From Nageia nagi (lineage: Eukaryota; Pinophyta), in contig JBITNC010000001.1 of the NCBI GenBank assembly GCA_050084985.1, forward strand, positions 103,044,001-103,108,000: 64,000 nucleotides of DNA, in the 5' to 3' direction. The translations under genes were made by a program, and so were the position numbers. The stretch's first letter is position 1. Every line of letters begins with the position of its first letter. This document shows positions 35,176 through 45,958 of this stretch, piece by piece. Under the pieces are notes generated by a model that was given only the letters and a program-made list of their open reading frames with translations, was not told the DNA's origin and made no database searches.

Positions 35176-35897
35176 TGTAGAAGCTTAAAAATAATTTATT
35201 ATTTATTTAATAAATCATATTTAAACTCATTAAATGATTAATTGGTAATAATATATAAATCAAGATAAAGTTATATTATATTGCAATACCATGTGCTAGG
35301 ACCAATGCAATATCATAAACCATGAGTTATATTTTAAATTATTTTGAATATAGAAAAGATTATTGTTACTGCTGAGTCAGCTTTCACTCCGTTTTTGTTC
35401 CTTGCAGGTTATAAATATGAGAGGTGAAGGTTAACATCTCTATCAAATCTCTCTGATAGGTGGTTGTCCCAAATATCAAATTTACGGTATCTCTTGACGC
35501 CACCTATCTTGAGAAATTAGTTATACTCTCTAAGTTCTGTTATCTCTCCTTTATACATGACACATCAAGTTTTATGTAGCTAGTGATGTACCATTGCCAT
35601 GCAACCAACGATGTGTGCCTTTTAGATTGGGAGGTCATGATTTTAGGGAACGAATTGTGGCTCCATTCTAGAAAATATTTATTACAATCTCATCTAAAGT
35701 ACGATCGTAATCATCTAAAGATTCATTGTTATTCAACTTTGAGGATTGTACACAAACTGACTACTTGCCTCACTCTATATCAGGTTTATATGTTTCATGT
35801 ATATTTGATATAGAGCTTATCATTGCATATCATTGTATTTGTAGACCATTTGTTTATTTGTGTATTCATTTATTAATTACATATTTTTGAGTCTATA
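35176..35897 (+). repeat. 3' LTR, 722 bp
   Basis: Starts TGTAGAAGCTTAAAAATA and ends GAGTCTATA (the CA end mutated to TA). TATAAATATGAGAGG lies near 35410. It aligns along its full length with 26904-27631. ACTAT at 35898-35902 is the right target duplication. Confidence 0.9.
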
Positions 35898-37129
35898 ACT
35901 ATCATCTGCATGTCTATATACAATATGATTGAAAATGACAATTTGAACTAAATTATAATATTAAGATTGAATTTCTTCTTGTGGTTTAAAAGCATAATTT
36001 TTGGCAAAGTCAACAACTGATAATATAGTTCCAACTAAAAATGTGTTTCTACATTGATGAAATTGACTATCAAACCATCTAGCATTTTGAGAGTGTTTCA
36101 CATATTTTGGTAGATACTTTGTCTTAAAATCATCCATGAATGTATGCACTTTGATGCTTTTAGTGATCAAATCAACATGCTTTCTAGTTTTTCCATCTTT
36201 CAAATTATACTCGACATTTTTGATATTCCAACATTCACATTTTGTTTTCCAAATTCATGCATACAATCTCCTAGTAATGAAAAGTTCTGACATCTATCAC
36301 ATTGTCTTGTAATATATGCATTTGAATAAAATGATTGCTCATGAGGAGGTGGAAAAATCAAACTTGCTATAAACTCCTTGATGGTTTCAGGGGTATATGA
36401 ATACCATATTATTGCCTCAAATCATCAATATGCAACTTCCCACATATGTTTCAAAAAGCATCATAATAATATCGAAATTGCATATGAGTTTTGCAACATG
36501 TTACTCTTTCCTTATTAATTTTGACATACTAAAGTTTGCATTTCTCAAATGATCTTTGACTTATTTCAATATTAAAAGGTTGTAACACTCCCTCTTATAC
36601 AAATTGTTGATACAATTAAGTTTGAGTCATATCTACTAGGTGTTTTGGATGAGATTCACGACCTTTTGACCTAGGTTTTAATTTCAAAACATCTCTAGAA
36701 TATGGTGATACCCTTATTCTATCATGCCATTTTTTTTTCATTTATAACCTTGATCTTGTTAGTCAATTTCATGTCATACCTTGGGAGTTTACCACTATAA
36801 CTCCAACATTGGTTGATTGGATCACTTTCAATACTTTGTTTTCTCTTTACAACCCTTTTCATAGTTTTAAAAATCACATTAAACAATTCACTAACCTTTA
36901 TTTTATTTGAGGTTGTTTGAATTACTAAAGCATTTGTTATAGCTCATCGTGCTACATTTTTATCTTTAGATCTACTCTTTTTTCCAATAGAACTAATGAC
37001 ATTGTAAACAATAGACACAACTTGTTAAAGGGGTTCATCTTCCTTGTTTGATTTCACATTAACTCCTAAAGTTTTTCTTACCTTTCTCATTTTTTTCATT
37101 CTCATTAATTGCGACATGAGTTGACATTG
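35898..37129 (-). pseudogene. Transposase-like gene, middle piece (piece 2 of 3)
   Basis: Minus strand from 37129. Readable blocks are RDVLKLKPRSKG near 36690, HMQFRYYYDAF near 36480, YSYTPETIKEFIASLIFPPP near 36400-36340, CDRCQNFSLLGDCMHEF near 36290 and MDDFKTKYLPKYVKHSQNAR near 36140. The last is ILSVVDFAKNYAFKPQEEI, ending near 35961. It runs into piece 3 once the LTR element is left out, since reading continues through the single ACTAT. The left break coincides exactly with the target duplication of the 9 kb element, and the right break with the end of the giant LTR. Confidence 0.65.
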
Positions 37130-40100
37130 TGTAACGACCCACCCAATTTCACTATTAAGACTCGAGAATTATCGAAGATTCAAATGAAATTAAATTTGAA
37201 TTATGCTATGTGATGATAAATTTTAAATAGCGATAGATTTTATTTATGTTGGTTTGATGTTGGCTTTGAGATGTTTTGACATAGGTCACATGTTAAATTG
37301 ATATGGAAAGGAAAATATGAAAAAGATCTAAGGAACCAAGGGTGAATTGGTGATAGGAATGGAAGGGTAAGAGTGAGGAACTGATTGATGTTGGTTCGCT
37401 AACAAAAACCCTAATGACTATTATAGATCATATAGTTGCATTGCATAATTAGGAAGTATGATTTTTGATTTCAATGATGAATGTGTGTGTGTGCATTAAT
37501 GAATTTACCATGCAGGATGAAAGGATCATTGTAGGTAAAATGATTGTTAAAATTTTGCAATATATTTTTGAAACTATTTTGAAAAGGGTAAGGAATATTC
37601 TCTTCTTTTGAATTTAAATGTTTACTTATAGTTGTTAATAAAATAGGATGAGATTTAAAAAATGATAGTTAAAAAGGACTAATGTCATTTTGTGGATGTT
37701 ATAAGGTATTTTGGTAGTTTATGAAAATAATTCAGATATGGCCTTACTTATTTTGTTTTCTTATGTTAGATTTGGAAAATAATTAACCTTAATTTATCAA
37801 TTAATATAAAAAAATCTAAAATATTTAATACCACTACACTTATCAACAACTTTAATGAGACCTACTACAAAAATTATTGAAAGGATGAGTAGATGTTTAT
37901 TTGGACATATTTGAGCCTCCTTGACTATAAATAAGATAGGAACTTTAGGAGAATTCATTACTTTTTTCATTTTTCAGTAGCTTTGGTTTAAGAGCCCATG
38001 GAGAAAATAAACCTCTTCCCTCTCTCAAGCTTAGGTTTTATCATTTTATTTTATATTTTAATGCTATGGATTCATATAGTATTATTAATAAATTTTGAAA
38101 GGAAAAAATGCTTAATGTAGGAGTATGAATATGGTATTATATATAAATGTTCTTAAAAGGCTTTTGATGAAGAGATGTGTTATTTGTCTTATTTGGATAT
38201 ATGCATATGAAGCTTGTTCCTAGATAAAGGGGGTGTAATTTATTAATCTCTTTTTAGAGTGTACTATTTAGGAAACATTGGAGTACATTAGTTGTGTGAT
38301 GAGACATCATATTGTAGTTTGGTTGAAATGATTATCCCACTCCATAATTGCTCTCAGGAATCTACTTGTCTTGGGAGTCTTCCTTTATCCTTATTTTTCT
38401 CTCTTCAATCTTTTTCCCTTTTGTAATAATATCTAGATAATTACATTCCATGAGATTAAATTTGTTTGTGTGTAGTATGCAAGCATTGCAATTCATGAAA
38501 TATTGTTTGAATTATGTATTTTTATAAACCATTCCCAAGCTTTGTATATTCTTCCACATTCGACATACATGGCTATTTGGGCACTCACAACCATAATATT
38601 TAATTTATAACTATTTTCAACTAGTCTTTGATGAGTCTCCTTACCTTCATTGAGAGCTTCTCTGATGGCATATGCTGGAAAAGTGTTGGCAAAGGTTTCA
38701 GAGTTTGGATTCACTTTTGAGCATTGCATGCTCTTTCAAAAAACCTATTTTGTGCTTATCCTATCATCATTGTAGTCTATGAACTAGTTTGCAACATGCC
38801 TAACAAATCCCGAGCCTTGTGTTATCTCATGTTTTGCTTTCATAGCCACAATATACGATGAGAAACCATTTTCAACTACATTTTGATAGATTTCCATACC
38901 ACCTTCTCAAGCTCCCATGATGGCACATGTCGAAAAAATGTTGACAATGATTTCAGAGTCTAGATTTATGCCTAACCTTTGCATCCTCTTAAATACCTCT
39001 AAACCTTCTTATAAAACCTATATTGTGTGATTAAGGCATTCAAAACCATAATATACAATAAGAAACCATTTCAACTACTCTTTGATGGATCTCCATACCT
39101 TCTTCTCAAGTTCTTACAATGGTACATGTCGAAAGAATGCTGGAAAACATTATAGAGTTTGGCTTTACATTTGATAGATGCATTGGCTTAAACACCTCTA
39201 TAATCCATTTTGAAAACCATTATTGTATCTAATCTACCATCATCATGCTATTGAATGATCATTTACACCTTGAGGAGGCATTTCTCTATCCCTTATCATA
39301 CGATTCCTCTCTCTTTGCATCTCATTAGCACTTACATTATGAGACTCGCATGGGAGCTTTAAGACACTTTGTGGTTACACACTATCTTGCTAAAGGAGGA
39401 TGGAATAGATTCTATGGCACAACATCATGTTATTAATGAGTGATGTTGAGGAATTTGATGGTGACCATGATATCATTAATCCTAATTATCTTCTATCAAC
39501 AGTGAGTACCTAGTGGAGTTCTATGATATAATGCTTATTGTAGGATGTTATAATAATGTGCAATAAGAGGGATATTAAGGTTAAATGAAATTTATATGAT
39601 GAAATATTAATTGAATAGATATTATGGTGTGCATATATTTCATTAAATTATATAAAAATTAAAATGGTAACAAAATTAACCTTGGAAGATAGTACAATGT
39701 GGTCATGTGTATTGATTTGATCTTAAGATTTTATTTTTATCATATGACCAAGGAAGAGAGGTAGCCCTAGAAAAAAGCATAAAATCTAATTGAGATCTAT
39801 AAAAGGATTTTTAAATGAATGAAAATAATGTAGATAACATTATTTGCATCATGGTCAAATATGAAATGGGATTGTCCTGATCCTTAAACTCCAATCCTTT
39901 CCTATCATCTTGATCCTTGGAAAGAAGCTCGAAGATGAAGAATCTACACCAAAGAGAAGATGCGTTGCAGACTCTTTAGATCATTTGATGTATTTACCAT
40001 ATTTAAATTTGTAAGGAACCCTCTTGTAAATGATAAGGGTTATCCTCATTTATGTACTTAAATATTATCATTTTATGGAATGCAAGTTGGGTAAGGTTTT

Positions 40101-41878
40101 GATTAAATGGGTTTTGTAATTAGACCTCTTAATACTAAAGTAAGAAATCCAAATATAATGGAGGTAGTTAATGTGAAATGTGAATTAATATAGATTTAAG
40201 GGAACAATTAAATGATCAACCATAGTATCCTTACAATGCAAAAAATTATGAACAACTTTGGATTCCTAGTCTTTAATTATGATTAAAAGTAGATATTGAT
40301 ACATCTTAGTAATATTATAAGGGATTAAAGTTAAATTAACTATATAGGTTGCTATTAAACCTAATTGTTTGTATAGGGAATAAGAATTTAATACTTGGTA
40401 AATTAAAACCTAACAAGGTAACCCTAATGTCCTTAGGACACACAAATATGGTTCTCTTTGAGGAAGAAAGGGTTGTTGAATCTTAAAAATTATCAAATCT
40501 CAATAGGAATCGAGATTGAATCAAATGGGATTAGTTTTAAATAGTGAGTTAATTGGCAAAAGAAAATCTTGTATTAATAATGGTGATAATCTTGTATTAA
40601 TAATGGTGATATTACTAAGGTTTATCAATCAATCCTAGAGGTGTATCAAATCACAAATACAAATTGACCTTAGAGTATAATATATAAGAGATAAAAGTGA
40701 AAGATAAACTCGACAACAACCTAGATGAAAGAGTAACCCTATAGGAATCAATTTGAACAAAAAGGGAACTTTTGGATGAATTAAGCAATGAATATGATGT
40801 TAAATATTCAGGCTAAATGAAAATCCAAAAGAATATACCTTGAGTAAGGACCACTTCACATTGCACTTTCTTTATAGAAGTAGTGGACTTTAATGTCATC
40901 TCAAGGCATGTTACTAAATACTAGTATGAGAACTTTTATAAAGTAGTATTAATTACGCAATACCATGCATATGTACTTCCAAATATCTTATGTCACTTCC
41001 TAACTAATTTATTTTGAGTCTTCTTGCATACGCTTTGCTTATTAATTTTAAACATGAAGTATGATTTGTTTTAATAGCTCATGCATAGTATGAACATGGA
41101 ACTTAGATTCCTATTAATTGATTTGGGATCAGTTATTTTAAGTTTGTTAGGTCATGGATGATTTTTATTTTATAGTCTTGCTTAAAATTAATTATACTAT
41201 ACAAATCACTCAAGGGTATTGCTTCGATACCCATGGCTCCATAAGATATGGGCACATGGATGTCGGATTCCATGGTAAGCTTAACCAATAAATATAGGAA
41301 GGCTATTGTCTCATATTCTCGATAGTGTGTCAAATGAGAATAATAGTTGATAAAAATATGGTTAATGGGTGAAGGTAATTTAGTAGTCATAGTACTTGCA
41401 GTTTAGCACATAAGAGTATGTTGACTGTTCCATAAGTGATGATGTTATCCGATCATAAGAAAGTTTCTTAGAATAAACTATCTGGTCTTATGAGTTAGAG
41501 GGTTATCATTGGGTGAGGATACGTAACCTAGTGGATATGTGTTCTCTTGGGTGATATGGCCCCGAGTAGGAAACCACTACATTGTGTCCAAAATGGTTGC
41601 TAAACATTTCATGAAGTGAAAATGGTGGGGTCACATATGAGACATGTCCTCAATGGGATGAGCATTGTGGAGTGAACACCATAAGAGATTTAATTAGGGT
41701 TGGATAATCCAAACTTTACCCAATATTTTCATGTGGGTTCTGACTAGATAGTAGCATTGACAAGCTCATGTGGATCGCCTTGATCCATTTCTATATCTTT
41801 TGAGTGTTTAAATTAATAAAAAAAATTAGGTTTAAAATTTTAGGGTTTTGGATGTCAAGAATAGGTGGATGCATTACA
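37130..41878 (+). mobile_element. Giant solo LTR, copy 1, 4749 bp (family 2)
   Basis: Starts TGTAACGACCCACCCAATTT and ends GGATGCATTACA. It is flanked by CATTG (37125-37129) and CATGG (41879-41883), a 5-bp duplication with one change. It aligns end to end with 51126-55621 and with the partial copy from 61395. TATAAATA lies at 37923, about 790 bases in, as in the other copies. This gives a U3 of 0.8 kb and an unusually long R/U5 of about 3.9 kb. It interrupts the minus-strand transposase-like gene between pieces 1 and 2. It carries PPR debris at 38490-39260. Confidence 0.85.
38490..39260 (-). pseudogene. Decayed PPR (pentatricopeptide repeat) gene sequence inside the giant LTR
   Basis: The best stretch is 38729-38493: VNPNSETFANTFPAYAIREA, then EGKETHQRLVENSYK and YVECGRIYKAWEWF. 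These match the plant PPR pattern (x-x-G/N-V-x-P-N-x-x-T-F, then LEEGKxxH, then DMYxKCGxxxxA). Two further, more degraded repeats follow up to 39260 with VKPNSIMF-like and EEGMEIHQRVVE-like words. PPR proteins bind organellar RNA. This fragment is non-functional and must have been captured before the element multiplied, since copy 2 carries a homologous stretch. Confidence 0.7.
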
Positions 41879-42356
41879 CATGGAACTCCTAAATATTTAT
41901 CTTTGAAATATTTCTTATGTATATTACTTGCAATTGTTCTTATATGTCTTTGAGGTATAAACCTATCTTCGAGAAACTTATGTAAGATATTATCTTCCAT
42001 TAAAAAAATGTTATCATTATCTTTCAAAGGTGGATATGAAGACACACCTAATGGATTCATTTCAAAAGGTGGATTGGAAGACATACACGATGGATTTGTA
42101 TTGATAAGTGGATCCAAAGCTTCTACAATCATAGTATCCTCTTCCACATGTGCATCATATACATTCATTTCTTGAATGTTCTCCTCCTTAATATTCTTTG
42201 GATCAATTGTTGCAAAACTTGATGCTTTCACATCCCTCAATTGTCTCAAATATGCTCTTCTCTCTCTTTTTTACTATGCATCCTTCTCTTTATATGCTTA
42301 TTATTATTTAGGAGTAAAGTTCCTTGAATCTTTCCTTGACATTTTTTTGATCCCAT
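41879..42356 (-). pseudogene. Transposase-like gene, N-terminal piece (piece 1 of 3)
   Basis: ATG at 42356 (MGSKKCQGKIQGTLLLNNNK). In the same frame a basic stretch follows (RRMHSKKERRAYLRQLRD), then an acidic stretch (NIKEENIQEMNVYDAHVEED). Towards the break it reads FIPQRHIRTIASNIHKKYFK. It is open for about 155 codons up to the giant LTR. I assign it to the same gene as pieces 2 and 3 because orientation, order and the clean LTR target duplications all fit. The N-terminal family is not recognised. Confidence 0.55.
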
Positions 42357-43279
42357 GACCTCCTTTCAAAATTAATGTTGCTTCGAAATTATTATAATTG
42401 TAAAAAATGAAAAAAAGTTGCAAAAAGAAGAGAAAATTGCAGAATTAGGTTGCATAAGTCTGTACAAGATTGTTGGATATAATAAAAAATAAAAAATACT
42501 TTTATATGAATATTTTATTATATATGGTTCGGGATCCTAACCCTTAGGATCCTGGTCTTCAAATTCAAATTTTCACCTACCTTTTTTCCTTGTTTTTAGG
42601 CTCAGAAATAGCTTCGATGACCCACCCGTTTGCTTTGGAATTGCAACTTCAAGGTTCTAATAATGGAAATGGGATTTTCCAACTTCAAGAATGCATTTGA
42701 TGAAGCTAGATGAGAGAGTGGAGATTTCAAATATTCTCTTTGTTTTACAATTGGATTAGATTTAGTATTTTTAATATAATTTGCAATGAAAGAGGGTCCA
42801 TAAAATTTAAAAAGTAGGGTTTCATAATTATTTAATAGTTTTTTATGTTTTGGAAATTATGAAAAAAATTCCACTATGCATTTAATTCTCTACAACATTT
42901 TTTTTAAAAAATGATAGGTTTAGGTCAAATTATGCTTGAGGGACACTATCAATTTTTGAAATGATAATTGGGGCCAATAAAATATTAATAAAAAAATTAC
43001 AAAAAAATATCCTCCATAATATTTAATGTCTTAGGTATCAATTTATAAAAGGATTTAGCACAATATTAAAATTTAGGTCCAATTATGTGTGAAGGACATG
43101 ATGGGGTATAGTCTCCAAATTGAATTTTTTAAAGAGTGGGGTTTGAACATGTCTGTTGGAAATTTATTTCTATTATTTGGGTATTGGAATAAATTACATA
43201 TTTGAAAATTAGACTTTGAGTACTACATTTTTACCTAATTAACTTTCTTCATGATTCAAACTCTAAGTGGTTCAAATTT
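42357..43279. other. Non-coding, with candidate right transposon end
   Basis: Likely 5' flank of the minus-strand gene. At 42531-42551 a perfect 9-bp inverted repeat (GGATCCTAA, centre CCC, TTAGGATCC) lies within the segment that matches the candidate left end at 24303. The remainder to 43279 is AT-rich with no gene. Confidence 0.4.
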
Positions 43280-44620
43280 TGAGATCAATTGTGACAAAAT
43301 GTGAAAATCAAGGAAAACACTCACTTTTTGGGCCAAAAGTGGGACTCAACTTCTTGCAATTACCCATGATGATGATAATGAGTTTGGTGACAAATACAAC
43401 ATCCACTGGGACCTCATTGATCAACGATGGTGCAATATGTTGTACCATCCTATTAATGGAGCAGGGACCATCTTGAACCCTAGCTTGTTCTTTGCATTAA
43501 ACTCTTAGTATATGACTGATAAAGAGGATAACATAATGCAAATCTATTATAATGAGTAATTCCAACACTTGTACTAAAATATTCAAGGACCTTTATAAGT
43601 ACAATAAATCAAGAGGGCTCTTTGGTTTTTATGCTGCTAAATAGTCATATTTTTTGCTCCCTGCATGTGAGGAAAGTTCAAAGTTCATTATGTTATTTTT
43701 TTATAGTTTATAATTTTAAGTTTATACATTTATACCTTTACCAATTTAATGTTTTATGATTTTATTCATTACTTTGTATTTTAGAAATATGGTGGATGAA
43801 ATTTTGGGGTAAGGTACCTAATTTACAAAGATTTTTTGTTAACATCCGTAGTCAAACATGTAGCACTTCAAGATGTGAGCGTAATTAGAGTGCATTTGTA
43901 AAAATACAGTCTAAGAAGCACAACAAGTTAGCATATTGATTCATTTATATTTTTATTCTTTTCAACTTTTAATATTCAATGGACATTTCTTACATATTTC
44001 TCATTATGATAAAATTTGCTTAATGTTATTAGGTTGACAACATAATGCTTGAATGATATTGTGTATATCTATGTCAAGCTATGATTGTATGTGACATAAA
44101 TCCAAAAGAAGGATGATGATGAGCCTATTTAATTTTCTTCCATTGATCCCTCATTTAGTGATGCACCACCATGTGACATGGTGGAAGATCAATAAGACTA
44201 GTAACATGAAAATTTTCAACCTGAATGGCTTGAATTGGAGGAAGAGATAGATACAATTGTAGGTATGGTGGAGAAGGATGTGACATTAGTTTCCACTATG
44301 CAGTTTAAGGATCATGATCCCCATCCATTTTCTCATGTTATGGACTTTGGTGTTGGACCTCAACCCAAGTTTGAGATTGACCCTAACATTGAGACTAAGC
44401 TCGATGATGACAAGTCACTTGTTTGGTAGAAATGATAGAGGCCCAGGTTACACTAGTATTGTATGATTTCCTCCTTGTATTAATACTACTATGAGAGCAC
44501 CTTCTCATGCTACACCTACTAGTAGAGTAGGTGGAAATGGTACTAGTGGTTGATTGACTAGTATAAGGGCTAGAGCCTTGAGCCATCCACATTGATGCTT
44601 TGATTCTTAACATTGTATTT
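43280..44620 (+). pseudogene. hAT transposase, C-terminal half with dimerisation domain
   Basis: From about 43380: FGDKYNIHWDLIDQRWCNML, then YHPINGAGTILNPSLFF, the region after the DUF659 domain that precedes the catalytic end of hAT transposases. At 43800-43930 it reads PNLQRFFVNIRSQTCSTSRC, then ERN, stop, SAFVKIQSKKHNKLA. This is the hAT C-terminal dimerisation motif. An acidic tail follows (44235-44429, EEEIDTIVGMVEKDVTL). It fits as the continuation of the half at 22851-24318. Stops and frameshifts throughout. Confidence 0.8.
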
Positions 44621-44639
44621 AGTTATTTAGTATTTTTTG

Positions 44640-45328
44640 GTACTTGGCACTTAGTTGTAGTATGAGATAGTACACTTATGATGTATGAATTTAGTAGACA
44701 TTTGACATACATTTGTACATGACTTTTATTTTCATATATCAATGTTATGATTTATGAACATGAATAACAATCTACTATCATTTCTTTAAATATTATGTCA
44801 TAAATATTTTGGTAGATGATATGGCCCATGTGAGAATGATTAAATTATTATTGAAAATTAGATAAGCATATTCTATAGAAAAATATAAAAAATTTGTTGT
44901 TTTTTTAATATACCACATATTTTTCTTGAATTTACCATCTTTTTTCATATTTGATCCAAATTTGCAATTTTTTTGTGAAAATGTTTTTCAAAATTTTCCA
45001 TTTCTTTCTTCAATTTTTATTTTTTTCATAAATTTTAGTCAAATTTGATATATCATGTGCCACAAAATTTTCCTTGTATTTACCAAATTTTTTTTCAAGT
45101 TTTTGTCAAATTTTAGAATTTGGCCTTAAGGTCGTATTTTCTAAATGTCATATTTGTAAACTATGTTTAATTCCTATTTTGATTTGGGTATCAATATAAT
45201 TAGAGATGATGATAGAAAAGATAGTGAAAGAAGTTTAAAGGAAGAGTAAAAAGGGAAAAAATGAACGATGAGACTTTCGCTTAAGGTAATTCAATATTGT
45301 TGGTTTGATGATGCATAGAAAAAGATGG
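44640..45328. other. Non-coding, AT-rich
   Basis: Nothing recognised apart from T-rich runs (44900-45120). The last five bases (GATGG, 45324-45328) are the left target duplication of the following solo LTR. Confidence 0.5.
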
Positions 45329-45958
45329 TGTAGACCCAAAATAATGCATATAATTGTTTATGAGGGTTAATTAATGCCCTATTGGTCTACTTGTTTCTTA
45401 TTGTTGCATATATCTAAAATATGAAAATAAAAAATAACAAAAAGATTCTTGTGTTTGATTAGATCGCATGTTCATTCCATCAAGAGAAACATACATGAAA
45501 GACAAGCATACATTCATTCAATTGCATGCCATTGGTATCTTATATTAGGTATGCTGCTAGTAGCTTAAAATAAGCAATATAACAGATGCAATAAAGAATG
45601 TAACAATGAGTGAATAAAAGAATCATCAGATAGCAAACATAAGATATAACTTACAAATAATATTTTCACATACCAGAGTGATGTATCATGTGCTAGAATC
45701 TTTCAAGGATCCTCCTCATATTCGTTTGCCTGTGACCTCCTCCAGAGATGATCTCCTCCTTTGGTTGCTTTTGATTTTATTTTATAACAACGCTTCTATT
45801 ACAAGATTTGACCCCTAGATTATAATATAATGGTCCATTACATGAATTACATAGTTTTGGGTATTTTCAATGCCTTTTTACATAATACATCATTGAGGCT
45901 CTAAAATGAATTATTTAATAAATAATAGTTCATTTTTAGGCATCTACAGATGGAGTTA
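45329..45958 (-). mobile_element. Solo LTR, 630 bp, minus orientation, terminally related to the 9 kb element
   Basis: On the minus strand it starts TGTAGATGCCTAAAAATGA (45958) and ends TTTGGGTCTACA (45329). Both ends resemble those of the 26904 LTR. Exact GATGG duplications flank it (45324-45328 and 45959-45963). The interior is diverged from the 728-bp LTR, so it is probably a sister family. Confidence 0.8.

Larger units (their letters stand above)
26904..35897 (+). mobile_element. Complete non-autonomous LTR retrotransposon with gag and antisense PMD gene, 8994 bp
   Basis: Two directly repeated LTRs (26904-27631 and 35176-35897), exact ACTAT duplications on both sides, a purine tract just before the 3' LTR, and a Ty3/Gypsy-type gag. 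No protease, reverse transcriptase, RNase H or integrase motif is visible between gag (ending about 30181) and the 3' LTR. Instead there is an antisense PMD gene (33225-31307). The LTRs differ at roughly one site in ten by eye, so the insertion is old. It interrupts the minus-strand transposase-like gene. Mobilisation would need enzymes from an autonomous relative. Some Tat-lineage Ty3/Gypsy elements (Grande, RIRE2) are known to carry antisense ORFs, which is the nearest precedent. Confidence 0.9.

Noticed and set aside
41133-41390. Minus-strand ORF MTTKLPS... conserved with 55195-54917
   Set aside because: Similarity is what is expected from the roughly 75% DNA identity (by eye) of the two giant LTR copies. 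There are no known motifs and it lies in the R/U5 part of the LTR.
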